Source: Mauremys mutica (lineage: Eukaryota; Chordata; Testudines; Geoemydidae). From it: 64,000 bases of DNA. The number at the start of each line of letters is the position of its first letter. The stretch's first letter is position 1. Positions 24,420 to 44,319 of this stretch are shown piece by piece. A model generated the notes under the pieces. That model had not been told where the DNA came from and did not search any database. It saw only the letters and a program-made list of their open reading frames with translations. The DNA is taken from NCBI RefSeq assembly GCF_020497125.1, contig NC_059082.1, positions 62,636,948 through 62,700,947 of the forward strand. Direction: 5' to 3'. The position numbers and the translations under genes are program-made.

Positions 24420-27400
24420 CACCTCCTTCAAAAGTCCCTCTTGTCACTTGTGGAGCTGTATGAAAATGTTCACGCCCCAAGTGACATCAGCACATGTCTG
24501 ACATTCTATATTGCTCTCTCGCAACCTCTAGGGTGTCTCATGATGGCAGCTGAGTTGACCACAGGAGGCTTGAGACACTGGAACCAGGAGGATGTCCCTC
24601 CCTCAAAAACCAGTCCCTCCATCAAAAACCAAAAACTAAAAAAAAAAAAAAAAGAGCAAGTGATGCCGTGGGGATGGACAGGTGATAATGCCATTGCCAG
24701 CCACACTGAAAATACAACTCTCAAATGAAGTCCTTGCCATCTACATTCTCTTATTTTCTGTAAGTTTTAGAGACAGCATAGGAATCAAGGAGCCTTCCTT
24801 TTAATTGGCCTATGGCACAAGGGACCACAAAGCCTGCACCAGACTAGCACCTGCAGCATGCTTGCCCATCCACAGGGAGCGGGCAAAGTCAAAGTGGGGG
24901 AAATTGGCTTGAACCAGTTCAGCTGCCTTCATGTGGATGGAAGTTCATTCTGTACCCTTTGAAAAGTGCGGCAGCCGCTGCCTTGTTTCCCTGAACAATG
25001 CCTCTGACAATCCCTGCTGGGATAGTGCACACCTAAGCCCACCCCCAACCTATGACTTAAAGAGCCTAGGGTAGGTGGCTTACTGCCAGGGAGGAGTTTT
25101 TTTTCAAATGGACTCTGGATAGGGTTAAAAAATGGACAAGCTATGAAGCTAGGAAAGGCAGAATGTACAGGCACCACACTGGGAACGTTTCAGTATTTCC
25201 ATAGGATTAGCAGTAGCCCTTTGGGTTTCAGACTGAGTAAACATTTGGATAACATTGTAAGGAAGTGTTACCAGAAGTGAAGGTTAATTAAAATGTTTTG
25301 TTAAAATTGGCCCTAAACTGAAGTAACTTGACTATTGACGAACTTCAATTTAATATGACTAAAAGCAATTCATTGTGAGAAAGACATTATCTAGGATCCT
25401 CACTCCACAGTTTCAGTGGTAAAATGCTCTTTGTATTATTACTGTAAAGGTTAGATTCCCAATCCATCTCCCATATAGTGCGAGAGTCAGCCAATATTCG
25501 TTTATACAGCAGATGCTTCGTTTGGGCCACAGAGGTAGTGCTTCCCTTCATAAATTTTGCTCTTGTATAGCAAGAATTCCCAGGCGCCAATGCCAACTGT
25601 GAGACAGCAGCAAATAGGCTTGCCTATAAACTATTTGCTATAGGAACATTTTCACTTCTGTCAAACCTTGATTTTAGACTCAAAATAGTTTCTTTATTGC
25701 AGTATAATTTTCATGGGATGACACTGCAATTAAATACTTCATTTTAATGAAGCCTATGGCAAACTAGAATGAAACTAACTTTACTTTCATTTAATTTTGC
25801 TGCAATATGCTTCTTCCTGTATATCTCTGTTTGCACATTCACACTGCTTTCCTCTTTAAAGGATTATTTCCCTACCTTATCTGTGCCAGTTGATTCAGGC
25901 TTACCCTAAAATCAGACATTTCTCTCTCCTTTCTGCACCTTGTAAGCAAAATTGAGCCAAATTCTGCTCCCTGATATATGCCCACAACTTCCATACATGT
26001 CAGTGGGAGTCAAATTCTAAGGGGAGAATTAGGTCCAGGTATTTGTTTGACTTATAATTAGTGTCTTAAAATGAATATGACTAGTTCCTCAAGTACTAAG
26101 GCTGGTTTAATTTCCTGCTCAAAAATGTTCACATTTTCAAAATTTCAACAAAACTTTTTACCAAAAAAAATATTTTTTTTGCTGTTATTGGAATAATTGA
26201 ATTTTTTGAAAATTCAAATTTGCTGAGTTTTTGCAAGCTCTATTCCTAGGACTAATGTGTAAAAGCAGAGTTGGAAAAAAAGTGGAAAAAAAATTGTTTG
26301 AATGCCTTGGTGACTTCTCCAGGAGTTTTGCTCCGTTTTCACTTTTCATGAAGCTCCATATGAGCAAAGCTGATTTCCTAGGAATGTTTGCAGGAAATGA
26401 ATTTCATACTGACAGTCAAAATTCAATTCCAAAACATTTATTTAGAGCAGAAATGGCTTATAAAGTACAGGTAATTCAATCAAAGTACAGAATAAATAAT
26501 GTGTGACTTAACAGACCAATCACACAACTCATATACTGAAATGGTAATATTAAAAACTCAAAAGAAGGAAATCATTCAAGAAGAATCTGTAGGCTGGACT
26601 TTATTGCCACAAAACATTCAACCAAGTATTGCTAGCCATGAGCAAATTCTTAAAGGAGCTGGGGTTTTTTTTAGAAGTGATGGTCTGTTCATGCTCTGCA
26701 AACAGGACAAGAGCTAAATGCAATGAATAAATGTACTGCAAATAGTTCACCCAGCTGTAAGGACGAATTTGAAAATCTCAATGATACTTTTAATAATATC
26801 TAGTCCATGAACTGACATAGGTTGGAGGGAGAATACAGGACCTGTGATTGCATCAAAGATCCATGAAGCTTGGGTTTGAGGAGGCAGCAAAAAGCTCACT
26901 TCTGGCAAGTCTTGCTTTTAGACTCAAGTTCTCAAGTACCCTGGTGGGAATTGGAATATATGGTAGCTGACAGGATGCAATTTTCTTTTTAGACCTTTTG
27001 TGAAGTATTTTCAGCTCTTTTTTATTGTTAATAAAAATCTCCAAATTAAATGCAGAAAACTTCAATTTTGATCATAAAAGGACATTTGCTATTATTCAAA
27101 AGACGATCAATCCATTCTTAACTCCCCATATTATGCTCGCTACTAGCACTGCAGCATATACAGTAACCAAAACCTCTCATCCACTGATCTAGGACCCCAA
27201 TGACACATTTTTAATGCTCTGAGCTGAGAGAATAGTCTTCTTCTCATTTTTATAGTTCGTTTTTATCTATATGCCTTTCTGCTCCACATGATTTCATTCA
27301 AGTGACTGATATCAGGCCATTATTCACAAGCAACTTGATCCTTCATGATGATACCCACATTTGAACTCTCTTCCTTCTCAAACACCACAGTAGAGATGGA

Positions 27401-27527
27401 TTCCAGCTATGCTGCCATCAACCTATTTCTTATAGGTACAGCACAAAGTGAAATTACAGAAAGTATAATTAAAGTCACAGCTATCAAAAATTCATATAGA
27501 AACTTTCATCTGAAAATTCTGATGACA

Positions 27528-27812
27528 CTCTGTGGGAATGTCTATACTGCAGCTGGGAGCCTGCCTTCCAGCCTGGGTAGACAGACACGTGCTAGCTCTT
27601 GCCAAGTTACCATACTAAAAATAGCAGCATGGTCGCTGCAGCATGAGCTAGTTACCTGAGTATAGACTTGGGGCATCTGGTGGGCTTGTATTTGAGTGGC
27701 TAGTCTGTGCCACTACTTATGCTGCAATGTTCACATCACTATTTTTAACACGCTAGCTCAGGCAGAGCTAGTGCATATCTGTCTACCCAGGCTATCTACG
27801 TAGACATATCCT
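27528..27812. mobile_element. long inverted-repeat DNA element
   Basis: Left 'gcctgggtagacagacacgt' followed by 'gctagctcttgcc' mirrors right 'ggcagagctagtgcatatct' followed by 'gtctacccaggc' (about 27 of 32 pair). The outer ends 'gtctatactgc' and 'gtagacatatcc' pair more weakly. No exact target duplication. Confidence 0.6.
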
Positions 27813-30800
27813 GTGTTGTTCTAATAGCAAGTGGAAGGGGCAGGACAGGGAGAGAGGGGACAGGGCAAAACTTTTACACTAACTGGCCAGTCAGCCAGGA
27901 TGCCTCTTGACTTAACTCTGCTGTACTCTGACAAAGATGCAATGAATCATATATCAGTAAATAACTGCTCAAATGTATGCCCTATATTATTCCACAAAAA
28001 GAAAACTATGTTAGAAGAACTACATGGTTGAAAAATCAAGGATTCCGGTATTAGGAAATGCCAGAATTAAGGCTGCCTGTGCAAAACAATCCAACCTGGG
28101 GCAGACATCCAACACACACAATTTCAGCTTGAATAGTTGAAGTTTTGGTAAAGTGAAAAGCAGCTGAAACAGGGTCTTATATTGGGAAGTGTTTGGCAAC
28201 CTTAATAATAAGCAGAGCTATAAATCCTACATATAATTAGGCTTGAAAGGATTTGATTTTTATCAGTAATGTCAGTAAATCTTGATTTCACTTTACACAC
28301 AAACCAGTGAAAAAATAGTTCCATTGATAATAATCAAAATTTACACATAGGCAAAGTAAGACTTCATGGGTAAAATCCAATGATTTAGATTTTTTTTTTA
28401 ATTAGGGTGGTTACAAATGGATGGGTGAATGAAAAGTAAAACCAGATAGGATTTGTGGATTTAAGGATATTTACTTTGTATATTTTGACATGTGATTTTA
28501 ACAATGTGTGTTTTAATGGTCTATAAATCATTAACATTTTGAATTTTAATATCTACCACCATTAAGTAATTATTGACTGACTCCTCCCCCTCCAATTCCC
28601 ATCTGTGAACATTTAAATCAATAAAAAAAATTGTAAATGATTCCAAATAAGCACCGATATTATCCACTGAAATTATAAAAAGAAAATCTAATTCTGCCAA
28701 GCTTACCTATAATAAAGGCAATCTAGCTATCATCATCTCCCCTCTCCACAGGTCTCTTACTGTGTCTAGAGCATTTAATGGGTCTTAAAGTCTTGAAAAT
28801 ATTAAAGTTATTGGTTTTTTTATGTTAAATATTACAGTGAGGTCCAGAGGCCCTGAACAGGATTGGGGCCCTGCTGTAGTAGAGGCTCTGTACATACAGA
28901 GAAGTCGACATGAACCAGACATGAAATTCTGGAAATTCATGAGTCACTACACAGTGCTGATCATTAGCTTGGATTGACAAATAGTATGACAAATGGTATA
29001 ATGTCAGTCTCTAAAATACCATCTCCAAATTATGCTTAGACCTGTACAGATGCACTGAAGGGGCAGGGCTTCTCCATGACATCCACACAGAGCTACCGCT
29101 CAGAGGAAGAGGCCCTATGACTAACAGTACCTACTTGTGCTGACCCAACCAACCCAGTGGTGGCTTTTCTGGCCAAGGCTACAGCACACTGGGACACATA
29201 CACTTGGGGATGGGAGGGAAGTCTTTGCTACATCTTACAAAAGAGATTGCATGACCTGCAGAAATCTGGGCTCTCCTTCTCCACATCTTGTACCTGTTGA
29301 GCAAGGGCCAGTTACAGTCAGTCCTTGGACTCCCCTGAGCACAAGGCCATATGGAACTAGCCACCACAAAGGCAGAGTGGTCACAAACTAATGGAGCCAC
29401 CAGCCATGGAGGAGACCACATGCTAGAGCCCCTTAAGGTGCCAATCAGTAAAAATATCTATAATTTCCTACTGTTGTTCAATAATCTTCCCCATATTGCT
29501 TTTAAAAGGCATCCTATGGTATAATAAGTAACAGCTGCTTGGAATGCCAACCTTTTGCACTTACTTTGTGTTTATATAAAAAGTACACCGAGGCTTTTAA
29601 AAATCCTTTTAAATAAAAAAGGATGTCAAAACATAATTTCCTCTTTTCTTCTAACCTCCTGAAGCATTGTGAAGACGTTTCTGAACACCCACTTTCAGTA
29701 CATTCTGTGCGGGTACTTCTGGTGTGACAAGAATCACATGGAATTCAGTGACTCATTTGCAAGATTACTAAAGAGAAAGGAGTCACAAAGGTCTCAAAGC
29801 TGAGGACAAGGGTAAATCGTCTGTCACCATATATTTAGCAAAAGCAATAGGAGAAGGAGGGAGAAACAACACATTCCTTGGATGGGAAGTTATTGAATTT
29901 TGAGAGTCTGCGACAACTGCTTAAAAGAGGGATAGGTTTCTCCTGACTCTCCTCTATAAATACATCACCAAGAGAACTGACAATAACAACCCCAGTGCCT
30001 GGCTGGGATTACTTCATTGCAGTGACAATATTGACAAAGGAGCTTGACTTTTTAATTGTGACTAGAGAAAACAAAACAAAAAAAATGTATTGATTCACCA
30101 GCCAAGAATTCAGATAGTGAAGGGATTTATGAGGTTTTTTATGTCCAGCTCTTTACAAATACAGAATCATAGAGCATCTCTTTAACGGGTCTTTAAAACT
30201 ACTGGAGTTTTTCTTCAGCTCATTATGCAGTGTCCATTTGAACTGAGTTTCAGGATTGGTTAGTTTCTCCCTTCCTCCCACCACCAGCCCAGAATCTAAT
30301 CTTGCTGAGGGTCTGAATTTGCTAAAGAAAACCACTAATGATAATTCCTGGGCTATTATATGAAAAGCATTAGGGAATCCTAGCAATGAGTGCCAAAGGG
30401 CCAGAGAGAAAAAAAATATTTATTTTAACATTATTAGGATTATTGCTCTCATAACTCATGGTTACTTTTTTAAAACACTAATTATTTTAAATCTTTAAAG
30501 TCTGAGAACATTTCAGGAGGCAGGGGATGGGAGGAAATGTGTGCATCTAAAAGAACATCTTGAAGCAATCCTTTATTTTTCAGGATTTCTAGATACTTCA
30601 ACCAATTCTCTGAAAAGATGCGGCTCCTCTTTTACTTAATATCTATTGGTTAGATAAAAAGGAATTTAAAGATTGAAAAATCAAAGTCATGTCCATAGGC
30701 TAAGTAAATTTTTAGTAGCAATATGGAAAGGAATTACTGTCATTTTCTGGCTCAAGATTTATTTATTTTTTGGGGAGGACTGGGGGAAGGGAAGAACAAA

Positions 30801-30906
30801 AACGATATAGAAAATCACAGATGTACTGAAATCACTAGCTGATGGCTAAGTCCAGTGCAATTTATATTACCCATTTCCAATATATTGGCCAGAACTTTGA
30901 ATCTAA

Positions 30907-31505
30907 GGCTTTGGCTACACTTACACTTCAAAGCGCTAAGTGTAGTCAAAGCACCAGCGCTGGGAGAAATCTCTCCCAGCGCTGTCCGTCAGGGGCGGCT
31001 CTAGAAAATAGGCTGCCCCAAGCAGCCGTGCGCAGCGCCGCCCCTTCCCCGGTCTCGCGGCGGGTCCCCTCTTCCCGCGGCACCTGTTGAGCTCCCGCAG
31101 GCATGCCTGCGGCAGGTCAACCGGAGCCCGGGACCAGCGGACCTGCCGCAGGCGTGCCTGCGGGAGCTCAGCCGGAGCCGCGGGAAGAGGGGACCCGCCG
31201 CAGTCATGCCTGCGGCAGGTCCGCTCCTCCCGGGCTCCGGTTGACCTGCCGCAGGCACGCCTGCGGGAGCTCAGCCGGAGCCAAATGCCGCCCCCCAGGG
31301 AAAGGGCCGCCCCACGCGCCTGCTTGGCGCGCTGGGGTCTAGAGCCGGCCCTGCTGTCCGTACTCCACTTCCCTGTGGGGAATAACGGACAGCGCTGGGG
31401 CTTTGACTACACTGGCGCTTTGTAGCGCCGCAATTTGCAGCGCTGCAGAGGGTGTGTTTTCACACCCTGCTGCAGCGCTGCAAATTTGTAAGTGTAGCCA
31501 AGCCC
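30907..31505. mobile_element. TIR element interrupted by a hAT-like insertion
   Basis: The outer ends GGCTTTGGCTACACTTAC and GTAAGTGTAGCCAAGCCC (18 nt, nearly perfect inverted repeats) bound about 235 bp of element split by the 364-bp insertion at 30990-31353. The interior has 'cagcgctggga' and 'agcgctgcaaat' palindromic text. Confidence 0.8.
30990..31353. mobile_element. hAT-like GC-rich element, nested, 8-bp duplication
   Basis: TIRs CAGGGGCGGCTCTAG and CTAGAGCCGGCCCTG bound a 364-bp GC-rich core with repeated 'ccgcaggcatgcctgcgg' palindromes. The duplication CTGTCCGT is perfect at 30982-30989 and 31354-31361. Frames of up to 112 codons here are chance. Confidence 0.92.
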
Positions 31506-32402
31506 ATCTTTCGACACTTTCAGTTCCAGGTTGCACCAAAAGCGGGGTGGGGAGTGGAGCGGGGAGAGCAGCATTTTCCAGTTCCACTTTTTTTCCTCAA
31601 ATGAAAAATGTTATTTATCTGTCTCACTGTTAATTATTTATACTATTTAAAATAAAAGTATCTTTAAGAAACTTCTTTACATTCTTCCAAAAGATTTTGA
31701 GACCCCATGACTTTATGAGAACAAAATTAGTCCTGCTCATTCTGTTTCTTATCAGTCTTTCCTATGGCCATCTAGAATGACTGCAATTAACTCTTTCTAG
31801 CTCTGAAAATTACAGTGATCATTCAGGAGCTGGGTATGAAATGCAGCTATTTGATCTGTTGCCGTCTCTTGAATGGTAGTTTTAAAATAATCTTATGTAT
31901 TCATTTCTCATAATCCAAGTATTTGGGTATAAATCCCCTGTCCTGTCTCTGTAAGAGCAAAATGAGAAAGCACACCATACTGCTCAAAATTTAGCATGAG
32001 ATGTGATCAAAAGGTACCATACTAGGAAAAGCTGCTCGCATGAACACAGTGGGGCACAGTGTTACATTTACGAAGATTTACATATCAACTACAGCATGCT
32101 ATCACAAAAACACATCAGTCACGTATCACCCACTTACTCTTTCCATTTTAAGAAAGGGAAACATAAAAATGTCTCCATCAAATATTTCGTATGTGTTGCA
32201 ATTTAAAATAATTTTTGTTCTTCCCTATTCCCATCATTGACTTTTGGTAATGGTTTTGTAAATTAATTACATTATTAGTACTATTCTTAGAAATAGTCTC
32301 CAAATGTTCTACCTTTAACAAAATACGTATTGCATGTGTTCCTGGTGCAGTTTTTCATCCTTCTACACCTGTGCAGAAGTATCTGTTTTATCTAAAAGGG
32401 AA

Positions 32403-32728
32403 AAAATGGTTACTTGCCAGTATTGTAACTGTCGTTCTTCGAGATGGGATGCAGACGTGTATTCCATGTAGGTGGACGCACATCCAAGACATGGAAGCCA
32501 GAGAATTATGCCTAGCAGTACCTGTGAGGGTGGCACTTCCACCCTGTGGCTATAGCACCGTCCCTCAAGGATAAAGGGGCAGCACCACCATAGCCTCCCT
32601 CAGTTCCTTCACACTGAACGTCAAGAGTGCAGGCTCCATTGCAGAGGGGATGGAGGGTGGATTGTGGATTACACATCTGATTCACATCTTGAAGAACAAC
32701 AAGTACAATACAAGTAAGTAACCATTTT
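32403..32728. repeat. inverted repeats bounding the 3' region of the DIRS-like element
   Basis: Arm 32403-32448 ('aatggttacttgccagtatt', then 'gtaactgtcgttcttcgaga') is the imperfect reverse complement of 32683-32728 ('cacatcttgaagaacaacaa', then 'agtaagtaaccatttt'). It lies directly 3' of the recombinase remains on the minus strand. Confidence 0.7.
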
Positions 32729-33773
32729 CTCTACTTCAAGTAGATGCAGCCATATATTCTATGCAGGTGACTCTCAAGGAGTACTCGCAGGAGGTGGTGC
32801 TCAGAGCCTGTTTAAACAAAGACTGCAGAATTTGCATCAGATCTGGATGCAATAGTAATACCAAAGTGGTTTGTAAGCAGATGTACAGAGGACCAAGTAG
32901 AAGCTCTGCAAATGTCCTTTATAGGAACATCAATTAGAATCATCATCAGTATTGCCTGGGCCCATATGGAATGACCACACACCCTCTGAGGAGGTGCAGT
33001 CTGAGGTACGTTGTATGCTCTCATGATACAGGAAGTTATCCACCTGGAAATCATCTGTGAAGAAACTGCTTGCCCCCTTCATTTGGTCTGCACATGACAC
33101 AAACAGATGAGATGAAAAATAGAAAGGTTTAGTCCTATGCAGGTAAAAAGCTAAACATTGCCTGACATCCAATGTGTGAAGATGCTGCTCATGCGGAGTA
33201 GAATGCAGCTTACGGAAAACCACTGGTATATATCATTTAATTCAAATGAAACTGAGAAACCACTTTAGATAAAAACAGAGTGTGGTCACAGAGTTATGTT
33301 GTCTTTGGAAAAAATGCACATAAGGAGGCTCTGCTATCAAACATGCAACTCACATACTTGCCTTGGAGAGGTTATTGACAAAAGAAAAGTGGTTTCCTGA
33401 CACGAGAGAGAAAGAAGAAGTTGCAAGAGGCTTGAATGGAGACCCCATAAGAGCAGCTAAGATAATATTAAGATCCCACAAAGCAACCACTTATTTCACT
33501 GCCGGATGGAGATGAGTGACTCCTTTCAAGAACCTCACTGCCATGGAATTTGAAAACGCTGTGTTCCCATGGATGGGTGGATAAAATGCCAAACAATCAC
33601 TGCCAGGTGCCCTCTTAACAAACTAAGTAAAAGACCAGAAGACCGAAAGTGTAACAGGTACTCCAAGATGTCTTGGATATAAGCCATCTTCAGCTGAGCT
33701 AGCAACCACATTGAGAACCGTTTGGTCAAATAGGCCGCACAGATGGAGGGCTTTCTACTGTTAAGTAAGACTT

Positions 33774-33866
33774 CATAGAATCATAGAATCTCAGGGTTGG
33801 AAGGAACCTCAGGAGGTCAACTAGTCCAACCCCCTGCTCAAAGCAGGACCAAACCCAACGCTCGGG
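33774..33866 (-). mobile_element. CR1 3'-end fragment inside the DIRS-like element
   Basis: The plus strand reads 'catagaatcatagaatctca', then 'gggttggaaggaacctcagg', then 'aaccccctgctcaaagcagg', the same CR1 3' end as at 7783. The DIRS-like coding text resumes on both sides. Confidence 0.8.
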
Positions 33867-34452
33867 GGTCGCGTAACTTGCCAGATGGCCTTCAAACATT
33901 GTTCCTCCTCATCATCTAAACATGCAGCATCCATGCTATGAGAGGCAAGGACTGAGTGCTGGATGCAAAACCTGACCATGATGCTGAATCAGGAGGTTGG
34001 AATGAATACGAAGGTATATGGGAGGGCCATCCAATAATGTGAGGAGGGCTGAGAACTAGCACTGTCTTGGCCACAGGATGGCAACGAGAATGAGCTTGGC
34101 ACGATTCAGTTTCAGTTTGAGAATGACCTGCAGGTAATCAGAATTGGAGGAAAAGCATACAGGGGTGCATACAGGACTGCTAATTTCCAGCTCAGAGCCC
34201 AGACTGAGATCCTTTCAGGAGCAAATCAGCTGGCATTTCTTGCTGTCTCTTGTGGTGAACAGTTTGATTGTTAGAATACCCCAAACTGCAAAGAGGGACC
34301 ATAGGATTTTGGGCTTCAGAAACCACTTGCGATTCAGGGAGAAATTTCTGCTGAGGTGATCTGCCAGGTGATTCTGGATCCCAGGTAAATGATTAGTCAC
34401 AGGTCTAATTTTTTTGCTGATGCAAAACTGCTAAAGCCTAATTGCCTCTTGA

Positions 34453-34729
34453 CAGGGGCGGCTCTAGACATTTCACCACCCCAAGCACAGCGTCATGCCG
34501 CGGGGGGCGCTCTACCGCTTGCCGGTCCCGTGGCTCCAGTGGACCTCCCGCAGGCATGCCTGCGGAGGGTCCACTGGTCCCGCAGCTCCACCAAAGCCGC
34601 AGGACCAGCGGACCCTCCTCAGGCACGCCTGCAGGAAGTCCACCGGAGCCGTGGGACCAGCGACCAGCAGAGCGCCCCCCGTGGCATGACGCCATGCTTG
34701 GGGCAGCGAAATGTCTTGAGCCGCCCCTG
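34453..34729. mobile_element. hAT-like GC-rich element at the edge of the DIRS-like copy
   Basis: The ends CAGGGGCGGCTCTAGAC and TTGAGCCGCCCCTG bound a 277-bp GC-rich core with 'cccgcaggcatgcctgcgg'. The flanking 8-mers (cctcttga, catgacta) differ, so the target duplication is lost or the element lies on a rearrangement break. Confidence 0.8.
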
Positions 34730-35021
34730 CATGACTATATGGAATAATACACAGCTGCATCTGCATCTACTCAAAAAACATGGGTTTAATGACTCACACA
34801 ACTTAGTTTCACATGACTTCATTTCACCACATATTTTTCCTTCAGAAAAAGAATATAAAGCCTCTATAAAAATAGATTTATAGTTTTTTTTTTATTATTT
34901 GGACCCTGGGTTTTTAAATAAAGAAATAAGTTTAATATGAAGCCACATAGTTTCATCGAAAGCACCAGTTGCATGTTTGTATCTTGATAGGGACTTTTGG
35001 CATCTAGCATATCTGTGATTA

Positions 35022-41761
<6,740 letters not shown>

Positions 41762-41809
41762 CTACATACCAGCAAGTTTGACTGTATTTATCAGAAGATA
41801 AGTGGAATA

Positions 41810-42013
41810 CAGACACCCCCTGGGTTACGCAAACCCGACTTATGCAAATCCGCACTTACAGAAAAAGTTCCGTAAGCTAGAAATAGGTTTTTTTTGTTGT
41901 TGTTGTTGGGTTTTTTTTGCGTAATAGTCAGGTATACATTTCTGACTTATGCAAAATTCAAGTTACGCAAGGCGTTCTGAGACGAAACGCTTGCGTAAGT
42001 CGGGGAGCGTCTG
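41810..42013. mobile_element. pogo/Tigger-like MITE with TA duplication
   Basis: This 204-bp element has ends CAGACACCCCCTGGGTTACG and CGTAAGTCGGGGAGCGTCTG, imperfect inverted repeats, with TA on each side (41808-41809, 42014-42015). It lies 101 bp upstream of the acceptor of the GRIN2A exon at 41540-41708. An uninterrupted T-rich stretch with GTT repeats is in the middle. Confidence 0.75.
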
Positions 42014-42639
42014 TACAAAAGTGAGACATATAGACAGTGGGGTAAAATTCTGCCTTCCAATGTGTTGCTTCTTCATAAATTTGTTCAGCATTTACATAGG
42101 ATGATGATAGTACCTTATAAATACCACAGATAGATTTTATTAGCAATAGATTGGATTGTTTGGTATCACACTTCTGCCATGTATCTTGTAAGCCAGCTAA
42201 AAATTCCTGTAACCAGTTTTACAAGAGGGGGATGGTTACCCACATAGCTGAAGGTAGCACTGGATCCAATTTAAATGATGTACTTGAAATAGCACTCGGA
42301 AGAAAAGGGGATTTAACATACTGAGCTAATTCAGTACTGGATGACTTCAATGGAGGTGGTAGTGGAATTGTATATTGAGGCTAAATTGGTCAGATAATGA
42401 GCAAAAGAGGCTTAATTAAACATTTTGCCATACTGCGAAGCAATTGACAATGACTATTGTTGTCTTGGATCAATTTTGAAATAATAGTGCACATATGACA
42501 TTTTATATGGTGTTAGCAGGTCTTGCCAATAAAATTCTTATTTTTAAAAGACTCAGTAGGATTGAACTGAGCTTTATAAATAAGTGTTACACACATCAAA
42601 AGCATGTCTCTAGTACAAGACTCATTTCAAACATATAAT

Positions 42640-42860
42640 AATAACCTAGTTCTTATAGAGGGCTTTTCACACACAAATTTCACACTACTTAAAAGGATGC
42701 AAGTATTGTTACCCCAATCAGATGGGGAAACTGAAATACAGAACTGAAGTAGCTTTCCCAAGGTCATACAGAAGTTCAGCAGCAGACCCTGCAATACAAC
42801 ATAGGCCTCATAACTCCCATTCCATTAACCTTACCACTGGACTATACTGTCCTCCTATGT
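42640..42860 (-). repeat. MIR-like SINE
   Basis: Reverse complement of MIR/CORE-SINE text: 'gatggggaaactgaaataca', then 'ttcccaaggtcatacagaag', then 'ccttaccactggactatact'. Ends not defined. Confidence 0.6.
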
Positions 42861-43611
42861 AGGGAGGTTTGTATGGTCTTGACTAGAGCTGGATGGGAAA
42901 TTTTCAATTAATTCTTTCTCCTCAGAAAATGTCAATTAGTCAAAACCAAAAGTTTTCATGGAAATTGGTTTCAATTAAACTTTCATTGGAAAATTTCTCA
43001 TGTGTGGGGGTGGGTGGGAGTGTGTGAGTAAGTGAGAGACCAGCCAGAATAGCAAACAACCTGTTGGTGAGGGCACTCATTTGGGAGGTGTGAGATCCAG
43101 GCTCATGTCACCAATGCCTTAACCACCAGGCCACAGAGCCAGCCCCTCTCCTTGGCCCAATGAATATGTAATTATTTAGACAAAAGTGCAATAGCTCCAA
43201 CAGGAGAGAGACACACAAACTTATGCCTTCAGTTATGGAATTCTCCCACATGAAAATCATTACAATCCATTTTAATCTGAAAGTGAGGAGAAAAATCTCC
43301 TTGAAGTTCCAAGGGTGGCTCTGGGCCTCTGTATTTTGCCCCCTAGAAGTACACAGAATTCCCACCAGCATCAAGCAGAGTTCTGTGCATGAAGAGCAAG
43401 CAGAAAAGCAAAACTCAGATCAACCATATGGATGCAAGAGGAGAATTTTGCTCTTACATTTTACTTCAATGTACATTTCATGACCATAGCAATTTACAAA
43501 AATGTGAGTGTTCTGATAGGCCATGTTTGATAGGCACCCCCACACTTGCCCTGAAAGGGTTAATGTAAGCTAAGAAGGAAGCCAGGTAACCAGACAGGCC
43601 ACAGCTGAGGG

Positions 43612-43823
43612 AAGGGCCGGCTCCAGGTTTTTTGCTGCTCCAAGCAAAAAATAAGGGGTGGGGCAGAGTGCTGCCGACGAAGCAAATAATAAATTAATTA
43701 ATTAATTAAAGGCCTGAGTGCCGCCCCTTGAAAAGTGCCACCCCCAAAGAGCCAGAGTGCCGCCCCTTGAAAAGGGCCGCTCCAAGCACATGCTTGGAAC
43801 GCTGGTGCCTAGAGCCAGCCCTG
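43612..43823. mobile_element. hAT-like element, 8-bp duplication
   Basis: This 212-bp element has ends (A)AGGGCCGGCTCC and AGAGCCAGCCCTG and is flanked by GCTGAGGG at 43604-43611 and 43824-43831. It includes an (ATTA)n run. It has inserted into the LTR-like repeat. Confidence 0.9.
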
Positions 43824-44319
43824 GCTGAGGGCAATCAGGTGGTATAAGTAATCCCCTGGCTGAATGAGGGAGCCCTGCTAAGGAGGAAGGAACTGGACAG
43901 AGTTTATAAAGCCAGGAAGCTGATAGCAGAGGGAGCTGCAGGGAAGCAGACTGCAGTCACTACCTGGGAGAAGGGAGCTGTGTTTGCAGCTACAGTTACT
44001 CTCTGGGAGGAAGGAGTTGTGAAACTGGCAAACCTGGGGAAACCAGGAGGTAAGGAAAGAGCTGAGGGAAAAGGTGGTAAGGTCAAGGAGGCAACAGATC
44101 TTAGCTTCTTGATTAGAGGGTCCCTGAACTGAAGCCCGGAGTAGAGGGTGGGCCCAGGTTCCCCTGCCAGCCACTGAGGAAGCGGCACTGTGGGGTACTG
44201 AATGGGAAGACTGCCAGAGACTGCTAGCAAGGAAAGATTTTGATACTCTGGAAGGGGGAAACATGTATAGTGGCCTTGGTGGAGGGTCAAGTCACAAAGA
44301 AGGAGAAGCTGGAGTCAAA

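Larger units (their letters stand above)
32400..34450 (-). mobile_element. DIRS-like tyrosine-recombinase retroelement, 5'-truncated and decayed
   Basis: Minus-strand fragments occur in the order of a DIRS polyprotein. The first is an RNase H-side segment (about 34400-34215): NHLPGIQNHLADHLSR, then LWSLFAVWGILTIKLFTTR. About 33750-33550 is the recombinase amino-terminal part: ILEYLLHFRSSGLLLSLLRG. From 33223 on comes LHTLDVRQCLAFYLHRTKPF, then from 33054 ISRWITSCIMRAYN and DICRASTWSSVHLLTNHFG. The HxxR and Tyr catalytic positions appear as HSIW and HF, so the recombinase would be inactive. Frames change between segments and a CR1 piece sits inside. Towards 32400 there is a non-coding region with inverted repeats. 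The family assignment rests on motif recognition. Confidence 0.75.

Noticed and set aside
31001..31425. Overlapping frames of 79-112 codons rich in Arg, Gly, Pro and Cys
   Set aside because: They are translations of palindromic GC-rich hAT-like DNA in several frames at once; the same proteins reappear in the copy at 39582-39942.
43878..44290. Two 128-codon minus-strand frames, Ser/Leu/Pro rich
   Set aside because: Same stretch of purine-rich repeat read in two frames; composition explains them.
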